From an uncultured Alphaproteobacteria bacterium (GTDB taxonomy: Bacteria; Pseudomonadota; Alphaproteobacteria; Rs-D84), in assembly GCA_947589625.1 (NCBI GenBank), contig CANQCM010000050.1:1-7088 (forward strand): a stretch of 7,088 nucleotides of DNA, read 5' to 3'. Under the pieces are notes generated by a model. It was not told the origin of the DNA. It saw only the letters and a program-made list of their open reading frames with translations, and made no database searches. Made by a program: the position numbers and the translations under genes. Every line of letters starts with the position of its first letter. Position 1 is the first letter of the stretch. Shown in pieces: positions 1 through 5,941 of this stretch.

Positions 1-837
1 GGGTGTGGTAAAACATTTTTAACAGATTGCATTGAAAACGCAACATCAGGTCGCGTGATAAAAATGTCTGGCGGCACATTTGTTTCAGAATTTGCGCGCA
101 GTTTGCACGACAGAACTGTTTTTGCATTCAAAGATTATTGTCGTAATTGTGATACTTTCATTATTGACGACATTCAGACATTGGTCGGTAAACGCGCAAC
201 ATGTGATGAATTTTTGCAACTGGTAATGGATTTACGTAACGCAGGCTGCAATATTGTAATAACATCAAATGTTGCACCAAATAACTTGAACGGGTTTGAC
301 CGCCGTATGCAATCTATATTGGCATCTGGTCTGGTTGCAGATATGACCGCACCTGATAAAGACGCACGGCGCGTAATGCTGATGCGCGCAGGTATTGCGT
401 CTGATGTTGCAGAAATGATTTCTGGGCGGATTCCATCAAATGGACATTTGGTTGGCGGTGTGATTAAAAAGATTCGTGCATATTCAGAACTAATGGGGGC
501 GCCAGTAAATACCGAAATTGCCACGCGGTTATTATCAGACACAATGACATGCGTAAAAACACCGATTGCAATGGTGAAATCAATGTGTGAAAAACTGGGT
601 GTGTCATATGATGCAGTGTGTGGTCGTGGGCGCAATCGCGCATTGGTATTGGCGCGTCAAACAATAATGGCGGTATTAAAAGACGCGACAAAATTGTCTT
701 TGTCTGAAATTGGTTGCTATGTTGGAAATCGTGACCATGCAACAGTAATGTATTCAATATCGCAAATTGAAAAAATGAAAAAATCAGATTTGGTTTTATC
801 GGGTCAGATTTCGCAACTGATAAACGAATATAAATAA
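1..837 (+). CDS. dnaA: Chromosomal replication initiator DnaA family protein, N-terminus cut off by window edge
   Basis: This is the last 278 residues of a DnaA-family AAA+ protein, which binds DnaA boxes and melts the replication origin. The frame is open from base 1, where the visible residues GCGKT are the end of Walker A, so the GTG at 55 is not the real start and domains I-II lie upstream. Walker B is FIIDDIQ (visible residues 53-59) and sensor I is ITSN (87-90). The C-terminal DNA-binding domain (about 185-278) carries the DnaA signature GNRDHATV (242-249). Two expected ATPase residues are changed. In an ungapped alignment recalled from E. coli DnaA, the arginine finger (R285) aligns with Ile106, and the sensor II arginine (R334, in NVRELEG) aligns with His149 in SNGHLVGG. 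This may be the genome's only DnaA in a divergent lineage, or a second, degenerate copy. Hda is unlikely because domain IV is present. The family call is firm; normal ATP control is doubtful. Confidence 0.9.
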   Translation, partial: GCGKTFLTDCIENATSGRVIKMSGGTFVSEFARSLHDRTVFAFKDYCRNCDTFIIDDIQTLVGKRATCDEFLQLVMDLRNAGCNIVITSNVAPNNLNGFDRRMQSILASGLVADMTAPDKDARRVMLMRAGIASDVAEMISGRIPSNGHLVGGVIKKIRAYSELMGAPVNTEIATRLLSDTMTCVKTPIAMVKSMCEKLGVSYDAVCGRGRNRALVLARQTIMAVLKDATKLSLSEIGCYVGNRDHATVMYSISQIEKMKKSDLVLSGQISQLINEYK

Positions 838-847
838 AATTTGGTTC

Positions 848-876
848 TTGGAAATATTGCCAAATTATGATAAAAT
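848..876 (+). promoter_or_regulatory. Candidate sigma-70 promoter for the secreted cysteine-rich protein
   Basis: A TTGGAA hexamer (848-853) stands 17 bp before TAAAAT (871-876), in the gap after dnaA. Transcription would begin near 883 and leave a leader of about 55 nt before the ATG at 939. Each box has mismatches, so this is the best candidate rather than a firm call. TATGAT (866-871) with a 19-bp spacer from TTGGTT (841-846) is an alternative. Confidence 0.4.
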
Positions 877-900
877 AAATCACAAGGAAAATGTTTATGT

Positions 901-935
901 CGTCATAATATGACGGAATCAGATGGGGAGTCTGA
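901..935 (+). promoter_or_regulatory. Two tandem dyads in the leader, the second framing the Shine-Dalgarno site
   Basis: CGTCATA (901-907) and TATGACG (909-915) form a 7-bp inverted repeat around one central base. As RNA this would be a 5-bp stem with a 5-nt loop. Directly downstream, TCAGA (919-923) pairs with TCTGA (931-935), and its 7-nt loop holds the ribosome binding site GGGGAG (925-930) of the 939 gene. The first dyad could be a DNA operator, and the second could modulate ribosome access. The pairing is seen directly; any regulatory role is inferred, and the second stem is short. Confidence 0.35.
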
Positions 936-938
936 AAT

Positions 939-2372
939 ATGAAAAAGATTTTTAGTTTATTGGCAATTTCTGTTTTGTGTTGCGGTGGTGCGCATGCTGA
1001 TTATGCAAGTCTGGGTGGTGCAATGCAAATAAAATCAACGCCAACAACACAAACAGCTTCGTCAACGCCTCAATATTGTGGCGAAACCACCATTTCTTTT
1101 GATGGTTTCCAAGGTCCAGATGATAATGAATTTTTGTATACAACCCAACAAGCATATGAATCTGTTAAAAATAATAGAGATAATGGTAGAGTATCTGGGG
1201 GCAAGGTTTACGAATGCGATAATGAACATTGTTTACACAACCATGTACAAGATATGCCTGCAGGACATTATTTCAAGGGTGTAAAAGTTAATCATGCAGC
1301 CAAATATAGATGCGTTACTGGTATTGAAGATAAGTGGGTAGAAATAACCGAAGGCTGTGAAATTGATAGAGTAAAATTACAGGTTGGCGACTGGTACCAA
1401 AATGGCTCAAAGCGAGTGGCGTTAAATGTTGGCAGATGCGAACAGTTTGAACAGAAAGTTGACGACAACGGAACAGAATTTAACGCGCGTTGTGAAAAAG
1501 TTAACAACGAAATAAAAATGGTTTGCCATTTGGTTAAGTGTAAAAAAGGAATGAAAGTTTCTGGTGAAAGATGTGTTACAGAATCAAATCAAGTAACTAA
1601 AAAGACTTGTTCATGGCAAGGAAACAACATTGAAGTGGGCAGCAGTTATTCCCAGAAATTAACATATGAACAATGCAAAACGATTACTTCTACGGTTGAT
1701 AAAAATGGTACTGCATTTACATTACGGTGCGAAGATAAGAATCCAAACCCACAATTGAAATGCTATTTGAGTCAGTGCAAGTCCGGTATGAAAAAATCTG
1801 GGGAAAAGTGTGTAAAAGATGGTGATTCACAGCCACAACCGCAGCCACAACCAGAACCGCAGCCAGATGTGCCAGAATTTGATTGTCCGGCATCAGATAT
1901 TGCACTGTTGTACCAGTGGCGGTCAAAATATAGTTCTGAATCTGAAATTGTTTCTTTGATTGATCAGATTCTTGCGTATTGCGAAGATAGTTCGCGCACT
2001 GCAACCGAATATAATCGCAGAATGAGTGAATTACGGGCGCTGATTAATGAACAGATACAGATTACATTGATTCAGGAACAACAAACCACATCTACATCAG
2101 AAATTACAAAAATTGTTAAAGAGATTAAAAGCACAAATGAACAATTACAAGGTGATGTGACTGTGTGGCGTGATGCCGAGGGCGATTTTAATACTGCGCG
2201 TTTGGCGTCTGATTCAATCGCGGCGGTTGTGTTGGGTACTGCCGGCGGTCTGATAACCAGCCATGTTATCAAAAAGAATCAGGTCAAAAACGGATTTGAA
2301 GATATAAATTGCAGTATTGGCGGTCAAACCGTTGCAGGCTGGGGCGACGAATTCAATGTCGGTATTCAATAA
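939..2372 (+). CDS. Exported cysteine-rich protein with two six-Cys modules, function unknown
   Basis: A 477-aa protein I do not recognise. Residues 1-20 form a Sec signal peptide (two lysines, hydrophobic core, cleavage expected after AHA), so the body should lie beyond the inner membrane. There is no proper lipobox, because neither C14 nor C15 has a Gly, Ala or Ser before it in the right setting. Residues 140-212 and 224-291 are two homologous modules whose last five cysteines share exact spacing (17, 10, 4 and 10 residues between), which suggests disulfide-bonded folds. A degenerate relative may precede them (C93-C125). A Pro/Gln linker (298-309) joins them to a helical, charged region (about 318-420). 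A weakly hydrophobic Gly-rich segment (about 426-444) follows, then the tail FEDINCSIGGQTVAGWGDEF (453-472). The start is supported by GGGGAG 8 nt before the ATG. It could be an envelope or surface protein; nothing identifies a ligand or enzyme activity. Confidence 0.85.
   Translation: MKKIFSLLAISVLCCGGAHADYASLGGAMQIKSTPTTQTASSTPQYCGETTISFDGFQGPDDNEFLYTTQQAYESVKNNRDNGRVSGGKVYECDNEHCLHNHVQDMPAGHYFKGVKVNHAAKYRCVTGIEDKWVEITEGCEIDRVKLQVGDWYQNGSKRVALNVGRCEQFEQKVDDNGTEFNARCEKVNNEIKMVCHLVKCKKGMKVSGERCVTESNQVTKKTCSWQGNNIEVGSSYSQKLTYEQCKTITSTVDKNGTAFTLRCEDKNPNPQLKCYLSQCKSGMKKSGEKCVKDGDSQPQPQPQPEPQPDVPEFDCPASDIALLYQWRSKYSSESEIVSLIDQILAYCEDSSRTATEYNRRMSELRALINEQIQITLIQEQQTTSTSEITKIVKEIKSTNEQLQGDVTVWRDAEGDFNTARLASDSIAAVVLGTAGGLITSHVIKKNQVKNGFEDINCSIGGQTVAGWGDEFNVGIQ
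1356..1811 (+). repeat. Tandem six-cysteine protein modules
   Basis: Two copies lie in tandem: residues 140-212 (bases 1356-1574) and 224-291 (bases 1608-1811) of the exported protein. From the second cysteine of each to the Val after the last, the two align over 47 positions with no gap and 23 identities. Shared landmarks are VD.NGT.F..RCE and CK.GMK.SGE.CV. The DNA has diverged more than the protein pattern, so the duplication looks old and maintained by selection on the cysteine framework. Confidence 0.8.
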
Positions 2373-2404
2373 AAAATAAACCCTGCGATTGCAGGGTTTA
2401 TTTT
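2373..2404. terminator. Bidirectional rho-independent terminator between converging genes
   Basis: A 14-bp perfect stem, 2373-2386 paired with 2391-2404, encloses a GATT loop. The GC core is CCCTGC/GCAGGG, and A-rich and T-rich flanks supply a U-tract on either strand. It begins one base after the stop of the exported-protein gene and overlaps the stop codon (2403-2405) of the minus-strand 159-aa gene, so it can end both transcripts. Confidence 0.85.
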
Positions 2405-2882
2405 ATTTCTGATTTTGCATCTCGTTTAATTTTTTTAACAGATTTTCACGAATGCGTTGTTGGCGCATTAAATCTTGACGCGATGCATGATTTAACCGTG
2501 ACAAATCAGCCGCACAATATAATTCTGTTGGGAATAAATACGCCACAGGTTCGCCAGATTCTTTGTCTAGATATTCAACAACAGTGCGTGCAATATCGCC
2601 CATAACAGGTTGTGTATATTTATACATTTGTATCATTTTCTGGGCGCCGTATGTTGGGAACCGAACGCATGTGCGCCATGTGTCACGCGAAACTTCTGTG
2701 CCGTTTTTCTGGTCAACTGGCATTGGTGTTGTTTCGCACAATTGGAACATAGCAGGATTATACAGCGGTGTTGACATTTCAATTTTATATGTGTTCTTTT
2801 TCTTGTGTGTTTGTTTATATTCGCGTACAGCAATTTGTTGAGCAGATTGCGGTAAATCTTTATTATTTTTGAATCCAAACAT
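2403..2882 (-). CDS. Uncharacterised 159-aa cytoplasmic protein, last gene of the parE transcription unit
   Basis: I do not recognise this family. I place the start at the ATG at 2882 (MFGFKNNKDL) because AAAGGAG lies 6 nt upstream; the longer frame to 2918 runs through that site and is not supported. The protein has no signal peptide or membrane segment. It is strongly basic at the N-terminus (a KKK stretch near residue 28), has a middle part rich in Thr, Tyr and Met (about 33-125), and ends in a charged helix of about 35 residues (125-159) that could pair or form a coiled coil. It lies 66 nt after the 45-aa ORF on the same strand with no terminator between, so it may be cotranscribed with parE, and a promoter of its own is also visible. 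Codon use resembles its neighbours. It is probably a real gene conserved in the lineage, with unknown role. Confidence 0.75.
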   Translation of the reverse strand: MFGFKNNKDLPQSAQQIAVREYKQTHKKKNTYKIEMSTPLYNPAMFQLCETTPMPVDQKNGTEVSRDTWRTCVRFPTYGAQKMIQMYKYTQPVMGDIARTVVEYLDKESGEPVAYLFPTELYCAADLSRLNHASRQDLMRQQRIRENLLKKLNEMQNQK

Positions 2883-2906
2883 TCGTTGCTCCTTTGATTT
2901 ACCATA

Positions 2907-2934
2907 AAAATAATACAAAAATATAAATTGTCAA
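2907..2934 (-). promoter_or_regulatory. Candidate promoter for the 159-aa gene
   Basis: On the minus strand a perfect TTGACA (2934-2929) is followed after 16 bp by TATTTT (2912-2907). A transcript would start near 2900 and leave a short leader that just includes the AAAGGAG site (about 2895-2889). The -35 box is convincing and the -10 box is weak. Confidence 0.4.
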
Positions 2935-2948
2935 GTAATAAATAAGCT

Positions 2949-3086
2949 TTATTTTTCTTTTGTTTTATGGCGTGTGCGTTTTAGGTCTTGTGCCATTTTT
3001 TTATACATTACTATTTGTAATATTTTGGCTGCCAGTCTGGGGGATTTATTTTTATACAACAAAAATACAAGGATTGTTATCAGCAT
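2949..3086 (-). CDS. Small basic protein (45 aa) overlapping the parE stop codon
   Basis: The start ATG (3086-3084) shares its A with the parE stop in the arrangement TAATG, a common sign of translational coupling. The frame runs 45 codons to TAA at 2951-2949. The product begins with a short hydrophobic stretch (MLITILVFLLY) and continues as a strongly basic, amphipathic sequence ending RTRHKTKEK. The hydrophobic part is only about 11 residues, short for a full membrane span, so a peripheral membrane or nucleic-acid-binding peptide is equally possible. No clear Shine-Dalgarno site is seen inside parE. It fills most of the gap that would otherwise separate parE from the 159-aa gene. It may be a real coupled gene or a chance frame; the overlap geometry favours the former, and I have no homology evidence. 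Confidence 0.45.
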   Translation of the reverse strand: MLITILVFLLYKNKSPRLAAKILQIVMYKKMAQDLKRTRHKTKEK

Positions 3087-5134
3087 TAAACGAATAAATC
3101 TTTGACAAATTGTGCGTGTTCAGTGATAAATTTGAACCGAAATTCAGGTTTTTTGCCCATTAATTCAGAAACAATAGTGCGCGTTTTTTCTGTATCTTCG
3201 GCGCCATCGTCTGTACGGGCAGGCAAATCAATCCGAATCAGACGGCGCGTTTTTGGCGACATGGTTGTTTCTTTTAATTGGTTGGGCATCATTTCACCCA
3301 GACCTTTGAATCGTGAAATTTCCAGTTTTTTGTTTTTATATTTGCCGTTCTTTAATTCTTCCAGTTCTTCATCAGAATCAACATAAACCGATTCGGTGCC
3401 ACATGTCAGTTTATATAGTGGCGGGCAAGACAAATACAGGTGACCGCCGTAAATCAATTGGGGCATCATCTGATAGAAAAATGCCATCAACAGCGACGCA
3501 ATATGCGAACCGTCAACATCAGCATCGGTCATCACGATTATTTTTTCATAACGCAATTTTGATTCGTCCCAATCTTTGACCGTGCCTGCGCCGATAATAT
3601 CAATTAATTCATTTAATTCTTTGTTTGCGCCAAATCGTTCGTCTGAATTAGAAACGACATTTAACACCTTGCCACGCAATGGCATAATTGCCTGTGTCGC
3701 GCGGTCGCGTGCTTGTTTTGCGGTACCGCCCGCAGATTCACCTTCGACAATAAATAATTCGGTGCCTTCGATTCCGTGTTTGGTGCAATCAGCTAATTTA
3801 ACAGGCATGCGCGCACGTTTTGTTGGTGTTTTGCGCGCAATGTCTTTGACCTGTTTCGTTTTAATACGCGCATTTGCTAGGTTGATTACGAAATCCAACA
3901 ATGCATTTGCGGTCTTGGGGTCAGATGCCAGAAACATTTCCCATGGGTCGCGCAATGCGTTTTCAGTATATCGGGCGATTTCTGGATTGGATAGTTTTTC
4001 TTTGGTTTGTCCCAGAAATTGTGGCGATTTATAAAACACAGAAACAATTGCTGCAACAGAATCAAACACATCTTCGCTGATGATATTTGCTGCAGATTTA
4101 TTGTTTACTTTTTCGCCGTATGCTTTTATACCCTTGGTAATTGCAGATTTGAATCCTGCTTCGTGTGTGCCGCCGTCTATTGTTGCAATGGTGTTGCAAT
4201 ATGACGCGAAAAATCCATCGTCAGATGCGGCGCCGTTTTCATCGGTCAAAAATGTTAATGCCCATTCAACGCGTCCGCTGTCGTCTGGAAAATTGACGGT
4301 GCCCGAGAATATGCGCGGTAAAATGCGCGGTTTATTGTCGGTCTTTTCTGCCAGAAAATCAGCCACCCCGTTTGGATAGTAAAATACCTTGTCGGCAGGG
4401 ATATTCATGTCTTCGGTCAATAATGACGGATTGCAATGCCATTCAACATGTACGCCACGCGACAAGAACGATTTTGCACGCGCCATACGATAAATCTTGA
4501 TAGGTTTGAATGTTGCCGATGTGCCGAAAATTTCATCGTCAATAGTAAATCTGATTTTTGTGCCGTGGTTTTTTGTTGCCACACCGCGCACCAATTCAGA
4601 TGTTGGTTTTCCACGCGAAAAAGATTGTGTCCATTCATATCCATCGCGCGAAATTGTCGCAATCATTTCAGACGACAGGGCATTAACCACCGAACTGCCT
4701 ACGCCGTGGAGACCGCCACTGGTTTTATAAACATTATTATTGAATTTTCCGCCAGAATGCAGGGTGGTTAAAATAACCTCTAATGCAGATTTTCCAGGGT
4801 ACTTTGGGTGTTCATCAACTGGAATACCGCGCCCATCATCAGTGATTTCTATTGTTTTGGCATCAATTAAGTTTACGATAATTTTCTTGGCAAAACCAGC
4901 AACTGCTTCATCAATAGAATTATCAATAATTTCAATCGGCAGGTGATGCACAGCCTTGTCATCTGTCCCGCCAATATACATTCCAGGACGCAGACGGACA
5001 GGTTCCAAGCCTTCCAGAACTTGAATATCAGACGCGTCATAAGATTGTTTATCGTTTGCCATTGCCCAATCAGAATACGGAATTTTGGCAAATTTCGCAA
5101 GGTTTTTATTTTTATGTTGTTTGACTCTTGACAT
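3086..5134 (-). CDS. parE: DNA topoisomerase IV subunit B (ParE)
   Basis: ParE is the ATPase subunit of topoisomerase IV, which with ParC unlinks daughter chromosomes. Numbering is from the ATG at 5134 (682 aa, near the usual alphaproteobacterial length). The GHKL ATPase is at the N-terminus: E68 and N72 in IEIIDNSIDEA, DDGRGIP (99-105), GLHGVGSS (141-148), and the transducer lysine in QTKEKL (376-381). The Toprim domain has VEGESAGG (463-470), the metal site DADVDGSH (537-544) and RFKGLGEM (608-615). Total length and the GTDDKAVHH and LMGKKPEFRF segments favour ParE over GyrB. Start choice is open: the longest frame begins at a TTG (5170) with no ribosome site and runs through the divergent promoter. 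The ATG at 5062 (MANDKQSYDA) matches the short E. coli N-terminus. None of these has a Shine-Dalgarno site. The residue normally Asp in EGDSAGG, known for quinolone resistance, is Glu466 here. Its partner parC is not in the window. Confidence 0.93.
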   Translation of the reverse strand: MSRVKQHKNKNLAKFAKIPYSDWAMANDKQSYDASDIQVLEGLEPVRLRPGMYIGGTDDKAVHHLPIEIIDNSIDEAVAGFAKKIIVNLIDAKTIEITDDGRGIPVDEHPKYPGKSALEVILTTLHSGGKFNNNVYKTSGGLHGVGSSVVNALSSEMIATISRDGYEWTQSFSRGKPTSELVRGVATKNHGTKIRFTIDDEIFGTSATFKPIKIYRMARAKSFLSRGVHVEWHCNPSLLTEDMNIPADKVFYYPNGVADFLAEKTDNKPRILPRIFSGTVNFPDDSGRVEWALTFLTDENGAASDDGFFASYCNTIATIDGGTHEAGFKSAITKGIKAYGEKVNNKSAANIISEDVFDSVAAIVSVFYKSPQFLGQTKEKLSNPEIARYTENALRDPWEMFLASDPKTANALLDFVINLANARIKTKQVKDIARKTPTKRARMPVKLADCTKHGIEGTELFIVEGESAGGTAKQARDRATQAIMPLRGKVLNVVSNSDERFGANKELNELIDIIGAGTVKDWDESKLRYEKIIVMTDADVDGSHIASLLMAFFYQMMPQLIYGGHLYLSCPPLYKLTCGTESVYVDSDEELEELKNGKYKNKKLEISRFKGLGEMMPNQLKETTMSPKTRRLIRIDLPARTDDGAEDTEKTRTIVSELMGKKPEFRFKFITEHAQFVKDLFV

Positions 5135-5155
5135 TGTATAAAATTTGTCTATAAT
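5128..5155 (+). promoter_or_regulatory. Consensus sigma-70 promoter of the 212-aa gene
   Basis: A perfect TTGACA (5128-5133) and a perfect TATAAT (5150-5155) are separated by 16 bp. Transcription should start near 5162, giving a leader of about 23 nt with AAAGAGG (5172-5178) 6 nt before the ATG at 5185. It is the strongest promoter in the window. It overlaps the likely parE start codon (5134-5132) on the other strand, so firing in one direction may hinder the other. Confidence 0.8.
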
Positions 5156-5184
5156 GTATTGGACTAACAAGAAAGAGGTTTAAT

Positions 5185-5823
5185 ATGCAAAAAAAGACTA
5201 TGATTGTTGTTCCTTATGAAGGTATGGTGGTTGCGCCTTGGTCAAATTGGGCGATTGCTAGTGCTAAAATTGAAAAGGACGGCGATGTTATTTTAGACCA
5301 ACAGACTTTGACAGGGTTAAGCAAATTGCATCGTGCGTGGTTGAGTTTGCGGTTGCCAATAGTTCAAATATCTGAAAAATTGAACTTGTCAAATCGCTGG
5401 GTTCGTGATGCAGGTGTGATTACTTATGAAGGACTGGGCAGATTGCCAAAAGTCAGCCTGTTGCAAGACAAAGATGTGTCTGCAATGGAAGAATTGAGCA
5501 CCGAATATCAATTTGTTGGATTGGTTGAACCACATTTGACCAATATTCAGGGATATCCAATCGCACCCGATTCTGAAATGCAATGGGAAAAAGTATGGAC
5601 AGCTAAAAATATGGCGTCTTGCAAGATTCCAGGTTCAACATGGTATGTTGATAAAGATATTGTGCGCCTGAATCGTGCGCGCAAGCAACATTTCAGAACT
5701 GTTATGATTAAAAAAGACCTGATGGCGCGTATGGACGCACAGGCAATGGGGCATATGACATTTCCGTCTTGGACAGAATTTGCAAATACCTTGTTGTCGC
5801 GCAAGGTGGGAAACCAAAGATAA
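5185..5823 (+). CDS. Uncharacterised 212-aa protein with a possible helix-turn-helix
   Basis: I do not recognise this family. The protein is soluble in appearance, with no signal peptide or membrane segment. Residues about 46-80 (the region around LPIVQISEKLNLSNRWVRDA) have the pattern of a helix-turn-helix: a helix, a turn at LNLS, then a second helix with exposed Asn, Arg and Trp. That would suit a DNA-binding regulator, but the match is by eye only. The C-terminal third is rich in Lys, Arg and Trp (KDIVRLNRARKQHFRTV, about 157-173). The start is secure: AAAGAGG lies 6 nt before the ATG and a consensus promoter lies upstream. The gene is transcribed alone, bounded by that promoter and a strong terminator, and divergent from parE. 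The strong promoter implies steady expression. Its role is unknown. Confidence 0.8.
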   Translation: MQKKTMIVVPYEGMVVAPWSNWAIASAKIEKDGDVILDQQTLTGLSKLHRAWLSLRLPIVQISEKLNLSNRWVRDAGVITYEGLGRLPKVSLLQDKDVSAMEELSTEYQFVGLVEPHLTNIQGYPIAPDSEMQWEKVWTAKNMASCKIPGSTWYVDKDIVRLNRARKQHFRTVMIKKDLMARMDAQAMGHMTFPSWTEFANTLLSRKVGNQR

Positions 5824-5843
5824 TACAAGATAATATTTCTCGG

Positions 5844-5870
5844 CAGGTGGCATTGCCACCTGTTTTTTTT
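5844..5870 (+). terminator. Rho-independent terminator of the 212-aa gene
   Basis: CAGGTGGC (5844-5851) pairs perfectly with GCCACCTG (5855-5862) around an ATT loop and is followed by eight T residues (5863-5870). It lies 20 bp after the stop codon and isolates this gene from dnaJ. Confidence 0.92.
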
Positions 5871-5880
5871 GTTTTGATAC

Positions 5881-5921
5881 TTGAATTTTATTTTGTCTGG
5901 CTTATATTTTATGCATATATA
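5881..5921 (+). promoter_or_regulatory. Promoter region of dnaJ (two overlapping candidates)
   Basis: Two sigma-70-like pairs fit. TTGAAT (5881-5886) stands 16 bp before TATATT (5903-5908), and TTGTCT (5893-5898) stands 17 bp before TATATA (5916-5921). The first -35 extends to CTTGAA (5880-5885), the core of heat-shock sigma-32 -35 boxes, but no C-rich sigma-32 -10 box follows, so heat-shock control cannot be claimed. The dnaJ start has only a weak GGA (5930-5932) as ribosome site. Confidence 0.4.
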
Positions 5922-5941
5922 TACAATGTGGACATAAAATT

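Noticed and set aside
838..866. Inverted repeat AATTTGG...CCAAATT right after the dnaA stop
   Set aside because: The arms are 7 bp, AT-rich and 15 bp apart with no U-tract, so I do not call it a terminator.
891..908. Five-codon leader peptide from the ATG at 891
   Set aside because: AAGGA lies only 2 nt upstream, too close for initiation; the ATG at 897 has better spacing but yields just three codons.
838..938. DnaA boxes or an origin beside dnaA
   Set aside because: No 9-mer close to TTATNCACA and no AT-rich repeat cluster is visible here.
939..998. Lipoprotein signal at the LCCGG in the secreted protein
   Set aside because: The residues before either cysteine do not fit a lipobox, and AHA before Asp is a good signal peptidase I site.
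2403..2918. Longer 171-aa frame for the minus-strand unknown gene
   Set aside because: The AAAGGAG site lies inside the extra codons and points to the internal ATG at 2882.
3102..5131. Many open frames antisense to and overlapping parE
   Set aside because: They are shadows of parE codon bias, lack ribosome sites, and resemble no protein family.
3086..5170. Longer parE frame beginning at 5170
   Set aside because: The codon there is TTG with no ribosome site, and the added residues would run through the promoter and leader of the divergent gene; the extension does not resemble the ParE N-terminus.
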